A stretch of DNA of 10,778 nt from Thermoproteota archaeon (lineage in GTDB: Archaea; Korarchaeota; Korarchaeia; B14-G2): positions 1-10,778 of the forward strand of contig QMWA01000043.1 of assembly GCA_003661385.1 (NCBI GenBank). Reading direction: 5' to 3'. The notes below the pieces were generated by a model. It saw only the letters and a list, made by a program, of their open reading frames with translations. It did not search any database and was not told the origin of the DNA. Made by a program: the position numbers and the translations under genes. Within the stretch, counting starts at the first letter, position 1. Each line of letters starts with the position of its first letter. This document shows positions 1 to 8,207 of the stretch, in pieces.

Positions 1-630
1 ATTTGTGACCACGCAAATAGGCATGTAGCAGAGCCCCAGCTCCCTAGCTAGTGTAGCCTCAGTTGCCATGGTCATCCCAACTAGATCTCCCCCAACTGCT
101 TTCATTGCCCTGATCTCAGCTGGCGTCTCAAACCTACTTCCCTCAGTGCAGCAGTAAACCCCTCCCTCTCTGATGCTCTCACCGGCTTCTTCTGCGGCTT
201 TAGCAGCGGCAGCTCTCAGCTCAGGGCAGAAAATATATGGTGTGCATGTAGCATGTCTGACCCAGCGACCAAGCTCCTTAAGAGGGACTTTTCCATCAAA
301 GTACGTGGGTATCCTTTTTTTAGTGCAGTCTATCATGTCTGATGGGAGAACTATATCTCCAACCTTTAGCTCTGTGTTTATCGCTCCAACGGCGTTTGTG
401 GCGATTATTCTCTCAACTCCTAGCCTGAAGAGAGCTAACATATTGCCCTCATAGTTAACTCTAAATGGGGGTACTTCATGTCTAGCTCCATGCCTGCTTA
501 TGAAGTAAACCTCCCTCCCCTTATGCTCCACTACCCTGACCCTGACAGCCCCGTACTCTGTTATTACAGCGATGCTTCTTCCGCCTAGCAGCTTGTAAAA
601 GCCACTTCCTCCTATAACACCTATCTTCAA
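1..630 (-). CDS. MTAP/PNP-family nucleoside phosphorylase, 3' end cut by window edge
   Basis: The visible 210 residues are a family 2 purine nucleoside phosphorylase, which cleaves methylthioadenosine, methylthioinosine or inosine with phosphate. Seen: phosphate-binding GGSGFY at residues 7-12, SRHG near 45, NAVGAI near 79, CTEGSRFETPAEIR near 161 and an LARELGL helix near 194. The reading runs off the left edge at a VVTN motif; family members are usually about 250-270 residues, so some 50 are missing. The TTG start at 630 is chosen because it gives the family N-terminus (KIGVIGGSG) and follows a GGTG site at 636-639 by 5 nt; an in-frame GTG at 634-636 is the alternative. It begins 9 nt after the GAPDH stop, so the two are probably cotranscribed. 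Asn replaces the Asp of adenine-specific enzymes in the base pocket, which favours 6-oxopurine substrates. The usual Pro of GMTxxPE is Thr (GMTMATE). Family certain, substrate inferred. Confidence 0.92.
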   Translation of the reverse strand, partial: MKIGVIGGSGFYKLLGGRSIAVITEYGAVRVRVVEHKGREVYFISRHGARHEVPPFRVNYEGNMLALFRLGVERIIATNAVGAINTELKVGDIVLPSDMIDCTKKRIPTYFDGKVPLKELGRWVRHATCTPYIFCPELRAAAAKAAEEAGESIREGGVYCCTEGSRFETPAEIRAMKAVGGDLVGMTMATEATLARELGLCYMPICVVTN

Positions 631-639
631 GGGCACACC

Positions 640-1708
<1,069 letters not shown>

Positions 1709-1754
1709 CCATCCCACTAGAGCACGCCAGCTCTTCTCATCTACACTCGACAAG

Positions 1755-1762
1755 TTTATTAA
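1755..1762 (+). promoter_or_regulatory. Candidate TATA box of the thermosome gene
   Basis: TTTATTAA is the best TATA-like element in the 185-nt divergent region on the plus strand. Usual archaeal spacing predicts transcription start near 1783-1788, giving a leader of about 60 nt. The predicted start falls within or beside the inverted repeat at 1764-1796. Confidence 0.45.
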
Positions 1763-1763
1763 C

Positions 1764-1796
1764 TACATCAAGCATACCATACCTAGACTTGATGTA
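1764..1796. repeat. Perfect 9-bp inverted repeat, possible operator
   Basis: TACATCAAG (1764-1772) and its exact reverse complement CTTGATGTA (1788-1796) are separated by 15 nt. The arms start just after the TATA-like box and bracket the predicted thermosome transcription start. Arm centres are 24 bp apart, between two and two and a half DNA turns, which would suit a dimeric repressor; an RNA stem-loop in the leader is also possible. Regulatory function is inferred from position. Confidence 0.5.
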
Positions 1797-1836
1797 AGCA
1801 CCTTACCTACCTTCAAGCTCATCCTAACCAGCTATT

Positions 1837-1843
1837 GGGGGGG
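1837..1843 (+). promoter_or_regulatory. Poly-G ribosome binding site of the thermosome gene
   Basis: Seven consecutive G residues end 4 nt before the ATG at 1848. Part of the run can pair with the CCUCC of 16S rRNA, though it is not the GGTGA form used by several other genes here. It supports the ATG at 1848. Confidence 0.5.
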
Positions 1844-1847
1844 TAAC

Positions 1848-3506
1848 ATGGCTCTTGCAACCCTAGGAGGCCAGCCTGTCCTAATTCTTAAGGAGGGTAC
1901 ACAGAGAACTAGAGGCGAGGAAGCGAGGCGACTGAATATAATGGCCGCCAGAGCAGTAGCTGAAGCCATAAGAACAACCCTAGGCCCTAAGGGAATGGAC
2001 AAGATGATCGTAGACACCCTAGGTGACATAACGATATCCAATGACGGCGCTACCATATTAGATGAGATGGAAGTAAGACATCCTGCAGCAAAGATGATGG
2101 TGGACCTAGCTAAGGCACAGGACCATGAAGTTGGTGACGGCACAACGACCACAGTGGTCATAGCAGGAGCACTACTAGCTGAAGCAGATAGGCTGCTAAG
2201 AAAAGACGTGCACCCGATGGTCATAGTAAATGGGTTCAAGAGGGGAGTAGAGGAGGCAAAAAGGGTCCTAGATGAGATATCCGAGAAAATCGACGTCAAA
2301 AATGATGAGATACTGGTAAGAGCGGCGGAAACAGCCATGAGAAGCAAGGCAATAGCAGGTGAGCGAAGGTACCTAGCTGAGATAGCAGTCAAAGCAGTCA
2401 AGAGGGTGGCAGAGGAAAGAGACGGAAAGTACTTCATAGACATAGACAGGGTTAAGATACTGAAGAAGCAGGGCAAAAGCCTAAGGGAGACAGAGTACGT
2501 AGAGGGCATAGTGATAGACAAGGAAGTAGTCCACAGCGGGATGCCAAAGAGGATAAAGGAAGCCAAGATAGCCTTGCTAGGGTGCCCGCTAGAGATAGAG
2601 AAGACGGAGTTTAGTGCTGAAGTAAGGATAACAGACCCAGAGCAGATGATGAGGTTCATAGAAGAGGAAACTAACATCCTAAAGGACATGGTTGACAAGA
2701 TTAGGTCGGTTGGAGCAAATGTGGTCTTCTGCCAGAAAGGCATAGACGAGATAGCACAGCACTTTCTAGCGAAGTACGGCATACTAGCAGTAAGGAGAAT
2801 CAGCAGCAAGGATATGGAGAAGCTAGCCAAAGCAACAGGCGGCAGGATAGTCACAAGCCTAGAGGATCTCAAGCCAGAAAGCCTAGGATATGCAGAGCTT
2901 GTAGAAGAGAGGAAGATAGGAGAGGATAAAATGGTTTACGTAGAGGGCTGCAAGGATCCAAGAGCAGTCACAGTAGTCCTGAGAGGAGGAGCTGAGCTCC
3001 TGGTAGAAGAGGCTGAAAGAGGTTTTCACGACGCCCTATGTGTAGCCAAGACCCTCCTAGAGGATCCAAGGATAGTCTACGGTGGAGGAGCAGTCGAGAT
3101 GAAGGTTGCGACAGCCGTAAGGGAGTATGCTGCAAAAATGGGCGGTAAGGAAAGGCTTGCAGTAGAGGCTTTTGCAGACGCAATCGAGAGCATACCAAGT
3201 GCACTAGCTCAGAACGCTGGAATGGATCCAGTAGAAACCATACTGGATCTCAGAGCAAAGCACGAGAAAGAAGGTGGATGGTGGGGAGTCAACGTACTAG
3301 AGAGCAAGATATCAGATATGAAGGAGCTGAATGTAATAGAGCCGACCAAAGTGAAGCTGAACGCCATAGTAGCAGCAGCTGAAACAGCACAGACGATAAT
3401 AAGGATAGACGATGTGATAGCAGCCAAACCATTCGAGAAAGAGGAGAAGAAGGAGGGCAAAGAAGAGGAGGAGAAGCCTGAAAGCGAGTTCAGCAGCGAG
3501 TTCTAG
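1848..3506 (+). CDS. ths: Thermosome subunit (group II chaperonin)
   Basis: This is a subunit of the double-ring ATP-driven chaperonin that folds cytosolic proteins in archaea. The 552-residue length is typical. Equatorial ATP-binding motifs are clear: TLGPKG (44-49), DGATIL (66-71), GDGTTTTVV (96-104) and GGGAVE (412-417). The apical domain with its built-in helical lid lies between, roughly residues 210-370. The C-terminal tail is about 25 residues rich in Glu and Lys and ends FSSEF; many archaeal subunits instead end in Gly/Met repeats. The ATG follows a poly-G site, and the N-terminal GGQPVLILKEG matches the family. A TATA-like box and an inverted repeat upstream suggest regulated transcription. 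The next gene starts 8 nt after the stop. Whether it is the alpha, beta or another paralogue cannot be decided from one window. Confidence 0.98.
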   Translation: MALATLGGQPVLILKEGTQRTRGEEARRLNIMAARAVAEAIRTTLGPKGMDKMIVDTLGDITISNDGATILDEMEVRHPAAKMMVDLAKAQDHEVGDGTTTTVVIAGALLAEADRLLRKDVHPMVIVNGFKRGVEEAKRVLDEISEKIDVKNDEILVRAAETAMRSKAIAGERRYLAEIAVKAVKRVAEERDGKYFIDIDRVKILKKQGKSLRETEYVEGIVIDKEVVHSGMPKRIKEAKIALLGCPLEIEKTEFSAEVRITDPEQMMRFIEEETNILKDMVDKIRSVGANVVFCQKGIDEIAQHFLAKYGILAVRRISSKDMEKLAKATGGRIVTSLEDLKPESLGYAELVEERKIGEDKMVYVEGCKDPRAVTVVLRGGAELLVEEAERGFHDALCVAKTLLEDPRIVYGGGAVEMKVATAVREYAAKMGGKERLAVEAFADAIESIPSALAQNAGMDPVETILDLRAKHEKEGGWWGVNVLESKISDMKELNVIEPTKVKLNAIVAAAETAQTIIRIDDVIAAKPFEKEEKKEGKEEEEKPESEFSSEF

Positions 3507-3514
3507 GGTTACGC

Positions 3515-4354
3515 TTGAAGAAACCTAACATAGTTGACATCATAATCCTACTCTTCGTCCTTTCCCTACCAATTTTTATCTTAGCTAGAAAGTACTCCCC
3601 GCGAGAGGAGGCTCGTGAGTTCTCTGGGCTCGACATAATCAGGGTCTGTGAGGAGTACAACAGGATATCTGCAAAGGGATATGTTGTAGTAGCGAGAGTA
3701 GAAGGGAAGTGGACCTTCAACTCGACACCAGTTACCATAGAGGGTGTCGTAGTAAAAGCCGACAAGGCAAGGCTTTACATCGCTAAGAACAGCCTCCTGC
3801 TGTCGATAGGAGGTCCGATGGCAGATGTAGAGCACATAGCAGCATCCAAAATAACACTGCTTCCTCAGTCAAGGTCAGTCATAGTATTAAGGACAAAGCC
3901 GCTTAAAGCTAGTAGCTTAGAGGAATTTTCCTCAATAGTCTACAGTATAGCAGAGTCTGCAGCAGGAGAATATGGTGTAGCAACCATAAGAGTAGCTGGT
4001 AGACTGCTCCTGAGATGCAATATGTCACGAGGAAGCCCGGTATTCCAGAAGATCTGGCTTGACACCATATCTAGAATCAAGTTCGGGATAGTGTACCTCA
4101 TATTAGAAGAAGGCTATCTTGAACTTAGCCTATATGGAGCGGGCTGGAGGCCTGAGGACCTCTCAGTCTTCACCTCGATACTCTCACAGAACGGAGTTGC
4201 TGTTGATGCAGTCATAACACCATCTCTAACCATAATGGTTGGAACTGAAAGGAGCTTAGCTGAGCCAGGCGCAGAGAAGTCTGTGAAGGCAAACTTAGCA
4301 AAGCTAGTACACTTGATTGAAACTGAGAAAGTAACAATATCCCCCTATCCATAG
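3515..4354 (+). CDS. Single-anchor membrane protein with extracellular domain, function unknown
   Basis: I do not recognise this 279-residue protein. A hydrophobic segment at residues 7-24, preceded by two Lys and followed by Arg/Lys, looks like an uncleaved signal anchor, placing residues from about 26 outside the membrane. The remainder alternates short hydrophobic strands with polar residues, including a Val-rich stretch (VEGKWTFNSTPVTIEGVVVKADKARLYI, split here as strands near residues 66-93), suggesting a beta-rich fold; it has no metal-binding or catalytic motif I can name. The only early in-frame start is TTG at 3515, with a weak AGGGT site overlapping the thermosome stop. It lies 8 nt after the thermosome and 10 nt before the polymerase-like gene, so the three are probably one transcript. 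With one anchor rather than two, it is not a typical Wzz chain-length regulator. It may assist its membrane neighbour, but that rests on position alone. Confidence 0.75.
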   Translation: MKKPNIVDIIILLFVLSLPIFILARKYSPREEAREFSGLDIIRVCEEYNRISAKGYVVVARVEGKWTFNSTPVTIEGVVVKADKARLYIAKNSLLLSIGGPMADVEHIAASKITLLPQSRSVIVLRTKPLKASSLEEFSSIVYSIAESAAGEYGVATIRVAGRLLLRCNMSRGSPVFQKIWLDTISRIKFGIVYLILEEGYLELSLYGAGWRPEDLSVFTSILSQNGVAVDAVITPSLTIMVGTERSLAEPGAEKSVKANLAKLVHLIETEKVTISPYP

Positions 4355-4364
4355 GTGTCCGTGG

Positions 4365-5726
4365 TTGTGGGCTTATTTGTCAAGGAAGTACAGAAGCAGC
4401 CTAACCAGAAGGCTAGCTGATAGGGCATCTACTGCGATAAAGAGGGCTGTAAGGGGGAGCCTTATAGTAAACTCAGCTCTCCGCATGAAGCTGCCTACAC
4501 CAGCTCTCGGCTTGAGCAGCTCTAAGACGATCCAGCTTGCCAGCAAGTTAAGCGCTTCTGTCTGGTTAAGGCTTGATTCTCGTCTACTTGCCTTAGGTAG
4601 GCGCCTAGATAGCATCTTAGACGATTCTATGGCGTTTAAGGCCATAATTAGGTCCCCAGCCATACTCCTGATGCTCCTCTTCCTGTACTTTGCCTCATCA
4701 AGAGCGGTGGTTTCAGCTAGAACTCTAGTAGTTCTCCTAACCTCAATGCTTGCATATCTAGTTGGTGTTATAGCTGGTAGGCTAGAGTGCTCCAAGTCTA
4801 AGATCACTGTTGCAGAGAGCTCTGCTCCACTATACGTCGGTGGTGTAATGTACTTGCTTGGAGTAGTTTTTCTTGCTAAGCAGCTCACCTCCATTGGCGG
4901 CCTTCCTATTCTAAGTGAAGAGCTGCGTAGGAAGCTCGTTTGCTCCCTGACGTATGTAGCATGGAGCATAGCTCCTGCCTCAGTTATCATATCTCCATGG
5001 ATACATTCTGGGAGGTCTAGCGTAGACAGGCTGAAGTTCCTTGTCTTCTCATCTATATCCGTTGCTATGGTGGCTTTACTGGGGTATAGGACGAGTACAA
5101 TAGCTGCAATACTGGGTTTAGCCCTATATGCCTTCTACACGAGGCTAGCTACCTCACTTGACCTTCTGCTGACTTTCATAGCTGTATTAGGAGCTTACAT
5201 TGGGATTGGTGTTGTGAGATATGAGCTGAGAGGGTTGATAGACCCATTTTACACGGCCCTTTCAAGACCAACTTTGACTGTGAGCAATTTTGACATTCTT
5301 ATGCAGAAATACGGTTTTGCTCCTCTCTCACATGGCTTCATACACATCTCAGCCTTCACCTCTGCACTCCCTTTCCTACCTGGCTCCAAGATAGGACCTA
5401 GGAGGATAATAGGGTCTCTAGTTGGTGTGAGGGGAGAGGTCTCGACTACAGCTACAGTATTCGCGCCTCTTATCCTGGACTTCGGCCTTCTGGGCTGCAT
5501 TCTAGCTTCACTGCTATGTGGATTTGTGATTTCACTGCTATTCTACTCAAGGAGTGAAAGCGAGCTTGCTGACAGAGTCAAATACAGCCTCTATTGTGTG
5601 CTCATAATGTACCTGGCGCCCTCGATTGAAAGTGGTCTACTAGACTTCAATGTCTATGTCTACATGGGGATAGCTTTAATGCTGTACTTTCTCATCTCAC
5701 AGCCTTCTCAGAGCTCCACTCTTTAA
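4365..5726 (+). CDS. Polytopic membrane protein, probable oligosaccharide repeat unit polymerase (Wzy-like)
   Basis: The 453-residue protein has an Arg-rich soluble N-terminus of about 95 residues, then about ten hydrophobic segments, near 97-112, 119-138, 155-171, 192-210, 225-240, 244-258, 264-284, 365-393, 405-420 and 428-445. Between segments seven and eight lies a long loop. GYRTS (240-244), the GPRRIIG loop near 344-350 and FAPLILDFGLLG (366-377) resemble oligosaccharide repeat unit polymerases, which join lipid-linked sugar units on the outer membrane face. No flippase or glycosyltransferase gene is nearby, so the pathway is unsupported by context. The TTG at 4365 follows AGGTG (4353-4357) with 7 nt spacing, overlapping the previous stop. 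The Arg-rich N-terminal extension is unusual for the family. Its last 30 bp overlap the convergent mvhD gene. Another multi-pass membrane family is possible. Confidence 0.65.
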   Translation: MWAYLSRKYRSSLTRRLADRASTAIKRAVRGSLIVNSALRMKLPTPALGLSSSKTIQLASKLSASVWLRLDSRLLALGRRLDSILDDSMAFKAIIRSPAILLMLLFLYFASSRAVVSARTLVVLLTSMLAYLVGVIAGRLECSKSKITVAESSAPLYVGGVMYLLGVVFLAKQLTSIGGLPILSEELRRKLVCSLTYVAWSIAPASVIISPWIHSGRSSVDRLKFLVFSSISVAMVALLGYRTSTIAAILGLALYAFYTRLATSLDLLLTFIAVLGAYIGIGVVRYELRGLIDPFYTALSRPTLTVSNFDILMQKYGFAPLSHGFIHISAFTSALPFLPGSKIGPRRIIGSLVGVRGEVSTTATVFAPLILDFGLLGCILASLLCGFVISLLFYSRSESELADRVKYSLYCVLIMYLAPSIESGLLDFNVYVYMGIALMLYFLISQPSQSSTL

Positions 5727-6125
5727 TGGGCTAGGCCCAAGCTTCCTTATCTGCTCAGTGAACTCCTTGACTATCTCGGCGAATCTCCCCCCCTCTGCTG
5801 CTGAAATCCACTCAAGTCTGAGTCTCTCTGGCTCAATGCCCATCTCCCTCAGCAGCCTTCTCAAGAGCAGGAATCTCCTAAGAGCCATGTAGTTCCCACG
5901 CAAGTAGTGGCAGTCTCCCGGGTGGCAGCCACCGATGAGTACTCCATCAGCCCCATTCTTAAATGCCTCCAATATGAACTCTGGACTCACCCTTCCACTG
6001 CACATCACTCTTATCAGCCTAATAGAAGGTGGATATTGTACTCTACTGGTTCCAGCTAGATCTGCTCCTGCATAGGTACACCAGTTACATGTGAAGCCTA
6101 TTATCAGAGGCTTAAACTCCTTCAT
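5697..6125 (-). CDS. mvhD: MvhD-family [2Fe-2S] subunit (F420-non-reducing hydrogenase delta subunit-like)
   Basis: MvhD is a small iron-sulfur protein that passes electrons between a partner such as hydrogenase or formate dehydrogenase and the heterodisulfide reductase flavoprotein HdrA. The 142 residues show the family cysteines C13 and C16 (FTCNWCTY), C42 (MCSGR), and C67 and C72 (GGCHPGDCHY), which include the [2Fe-2S] ligands. Length is typical. The ATG is one nucleotide after the hdrA stop, and its AGGTGG binding site (6130-6135) lies in the last hdrA codons, so translation is probably coupled. No MvhA or MvhG hydrogenase gene is in view, so the electron donor is unknown. The 3' end overlaps the convergent membrane gene by 30 bp. 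Confidence 0.93.
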   Translation of the reverse strand: MKEFKPLIIGFTCNWCTYAGADLAGTSRVQYPPSIRLIRVMCSGRVSPEFILEAFKNGADGVLIGGCHPGDCHYLRGNYMALRRFLLLRRLLREMGIEPERLRLEWISAAEGGRFAEIVKEFTEQIRKLGPSPLKSGALRRL

Positions 6126-6126
6126 T

Positions 6127-8115
6127 TTACCACCTTCCCACTGTTAGCGCTCTTATCTGAGCTAGTATCTGAGTGTCGGTAAAGTGCTTCATTGTTATGG
6201 CACCAGATGGGCAAGCTCCGCTACAGGCACCACACCCCTGGCATATGGCCTCATGTACCCTGGCTTTAGCTCCCCTCTCGGTTTCAACGACCGCTATAGC
6301 CCCATACGCGCATATGCTCTCACATATCCTGCAGCCGCCACAGAGCTCTTCGTTCACCTGGGCAGTTATAGGCTCCACCACTACTTTCCCTGCTGACAGT
6401 GGTATGGAGGCCTGCGCTGCTGCTGCGCTAGCTTGAGCAACCGTATCTGGTATGTCCTTAGGCCCTTGTGCTGTCCCACACAGGTATATCCCTGGGACAT
6501 GTGTTTCAACAGGTCTAAGCTTAGGGTGGGCTTCCAGGAAGAAGCCATCCGGGCTCCTAGATATCTTTAGCGCTTTCTGCAGGTGTTCAGCATCTGATGG
6601 CGGAGTTAGCCCTGCAGCTAACACAACCATGTCAAATTCCATCTCAACTATCTCTCCTGAAAGAGTATCCTCACACCTAACCACCAGGTTGTGTGTATCT
6701 GGGTTCTCAAGTACCTTAGAGACTCTCCCTCTTATGAATCGGACCCCCTCCTCCTGAACTCTCCTATAGAACTCCTCATATCCCTTACCAAAGCTCCTCA
6801 AATCCATGTAGAACACTACAACCTCAGTACTCGGAGACTTCTCCTTAAGCTGATGTGCATGCTTTAGGGTAGCCATGCAGCATATCCTAGAGCAGTACTC
6901 CCTGGCGCTCACATTCCTAGACCCTACACACTGTATGAAGGCAACTCTCCTCGGAGGCCTACCGTCAGACGGCCTCAGGACTACTCCACCAGTTGGACCT
7001 GCTGCGTTAACAAGCCGCTCGAACTCAAGGTTTGTTATTACGTTTGGGTATCTTCCGTATCCGTATTCTCTTGCTTTTGTTGGGTCGTATAGGTCGAATC
7101 CTGTTGCTACTATTATGGCACCTACATCGAGCTCAACCTCCTCAGGCTTCATATTGAAGTCGATAGCATCCCTACCCTGCTCCCTACAAGCCTCAACACA
7201 GCTCTCACACTCAATACAGCTATCCTTGTCTATGAGAAATACGGATGGTACAGCCTGTGGAAACGGGCGGTATATTGCTTTTCTTACTCCTAGTCCCATG
7301 TCCCATTCGTTTGGTACTTCTACTGGGCATACTTCTGTGCATGCTCCGCATGCGTTGCATTCTTCTTCTTTGACATACCTCGGCTTCTTCAGGACCTTCA
7401 CTTTGAAGTTCCCTATGAACCCATCTACACTAGTAACCTCACTATAGCTCAGCAGCTCAATATTAGGATGCCTAGCAACATCAACCATCTTAGGGCCTAG
7501 AATGCATATTGAGCAGTCTAGTGTTGGGAATGTTTTGTCTAGTAGTGCCATTTTTCCTCCTATTGTGGGGGACTTCTCAACCATGTACACCTTAAAGCCC
7601 ATATCAGCTAGGTCTAGAGCTGCCTGTATCCCTGCTACACCCCCTCCTATCACCATGGCTTTAGGAGTGACTGGAACCTCTATGGTTTCTAGAGGCTGAA
7701 GCCTGCGGGCCTTCTCCACCGCCATCCGAACCATGTCTATAGCTTTCTCGTTAGCAGCCTCACGCTGATGTGTGTGACACCAGCTACACATCTCTCTTAT
7801 GTTAGCCATCTCGAACAGGTAGGGATTGAGTCCTGCTTCAGCAATGCACTTCCTGAAGGTAGGCTCATGCATCCTAGGGGAGCAAGCTGCGACGACAACT
7901 CTGTTTAGATTGTACTTTCTTATGTCCTCTTTGATGAGCTCTTGCCCTGGATCTGAGCACATGTACCTGTAGTCCTTGGAGACAACGACACCAGGGTAGT
8001 CCTTAAACGCCTCAGCAACCTTCTCACAATCGATAACACCAGCGATATTCAGCCCACAGTGACAGATGTAGACTCCTATGCGAGGGGAGTCCTCGTGATT
8101 AGTGCCCTGAGCCAA
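6127..8115 (-). CDS. hdrA: HdrA-like flavoprotein with iron-sulfur clusters (heterodisulfide reductase subunit A family)
   Basis: HdrA carries the FAD at which electrons are bifurcated or confurcated in Hdr complexes. This 662-residue protein is full length. In order: an N-terminal domain with CHCG (18-21), C53, C78 and CSWCH (110-114); the FAD dinucleotide motif [18 protein letters not shown] (157-174); the HdrA-specific [13 protein letters not shown] (198-210); an inserted ferredoxin domain (C253, C256, C259, C263, then C300, C303, C306, C310); a second cysteine set at 396-413; a C-terminal FAD motif near 544-560; and a final ferredoxin (C592-C602 and C625-C635). TTG at 8115 is chosen because GAGGTGA (8120-8126) precedes it by 4 nt. 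mvhD follows one nucleotide later. HdrB and HdrC are absent from the window, so the acceptor is unknown; methanogenesis is not implied. Codon usage is mosaic across residues 184-362. Confidence 0.96.
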   Translation of the reverse strand: MAQGTNHEDSPRIGVYICHCGLNIAGVIDCEKVAEAFKDYPGVVVSKDYRYMCSDPGQELIKEDIRKYNLNRVVVAACSPRMHEPTFRKCIAEAGLNPYLFEMANIREMCSWCHTHQREAANEKAIDMVRMAVEKARRLQPLETIEVPVTPKAMVIGGGVAGIQAALDLADMGFKVYMVEKSPTIGGKMALLDKTFPTLDCSICILGPKMVDVARHPNIELLSYSEVTSVDGFIGNFKVKVLKKPRYVKEEECNACGACTEVCPVEVPNEWDMGLGVRKAIYRPFPQAVPSVFLIDKDSCIECESCVEACREQGRDAIDFNMKPEEVELDVGAIIVATGFDLYDPTKAREYGYGRYPNVITNLEFERLVNAAGPTGGVVLRPSDGRPPRRVAFIQCVGSRNVSAREYCSRICCMATLKHAHQLKEKSPSTEVVVFYMDLRSFGKGYEEFYRRVQEEGVRFIRGRVSKVLENPDTHNLVVRCEDTLSGEIVEMEFDMVVLAAGLTPPSDAEHLQKALKISRSPDGFFLEAHPKLRPVETHVPGIYLCGTAQGPKDIPDTVAQASAAAAQASIPLSAGKVVVEPITAQVNEELCGGCRICESICAYGAIAVVETERGAKARVHEAICQGCGACSGACPSGAITMKHFTDTQILAQIRALTVGRW

Positions 8116-8119
8116 ACCA

Positions 8120-8126
8120 TCACCTC
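8120..8126 (-). promoter_or_regulatory. Ribosome binding site that decides the hdrA TTG start
   Basis: GAGGTGA on the minus strand matches the archaeal 16S 3' end and sits 4 nt before the TTG at 8115. An ATG at 8118-8120 overlaps it but is out of frame with hdrA. Confidence 0.75.
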
Positions 8127-8142
8127 ACTTGGCTGTGATCAG

Positions 8143-8160
8143 AGCCACCAGCAGGTGGCT
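8143..8160. repeat. Perfect 7-bp inverted repeat upstream of hdrA, possible operator
   Basis: AGCCACC (8143-8149) and GGTGGCT (8154-8160) are exact reverse complements around the 4-nt spacer AGCA. The repeat lies 28-45 nt before the hdrA start and near the transcription start predicted from the AT-rich box at 8164-8180. It could be a repressor site or a leader hairpin. On the plus strand it is followed by an AT-rich run and looks like a terminator, but no plus-strand gene ends here. Confidence 0.5.
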
Positions 8161-8163
8161 ATT

Positions 8164-8180
8164 TCAAAATTTTTACATAT
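8164..8180 (-). promoter_or_regulatory. Candidate TATA region for hdrA-mvhD
   Basis: On the minus strand this reads GAAATATGTAAAAATTTT, the only strongly AT-rich stretch in the 92-nt gap between the nitrilase gene and hdrA. Normal spacing predicts transcription start around 8145-8151, on the palindrome, leaving a 30-36 nt leader. The gap gives hdrA-mvhD its own promoter, separate from the nitrilase operon. Confidence 0.45.
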
Positions 8181-8207
8181 TTCGTAAGAGAGCAGAGTTA
8201 GAGCGGG

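Noticed and set aside
1832-2872. Long open frame antisense to the thermosome gene, 346 codons.
   Set aside because: Ser/Leu/Ile-rich translation with no motif, and fully opposite a certain gene; a by-product of its codon bias.
4373-4990. Open frame of 205 codons opposite the polymerase-like gene.
   Set aside because: The plus-strand frame has clear membrane segments and a good binding site; the antisense frame has neither.
8143-8175. Hairpin plus T-rich run resembling a rho-independent terminator on the plus strand.
   Set aside because: No plus-strand gene ends here and both neighbours are on the minus strand; it is better read as an operator or leader hairpin for hdrA.
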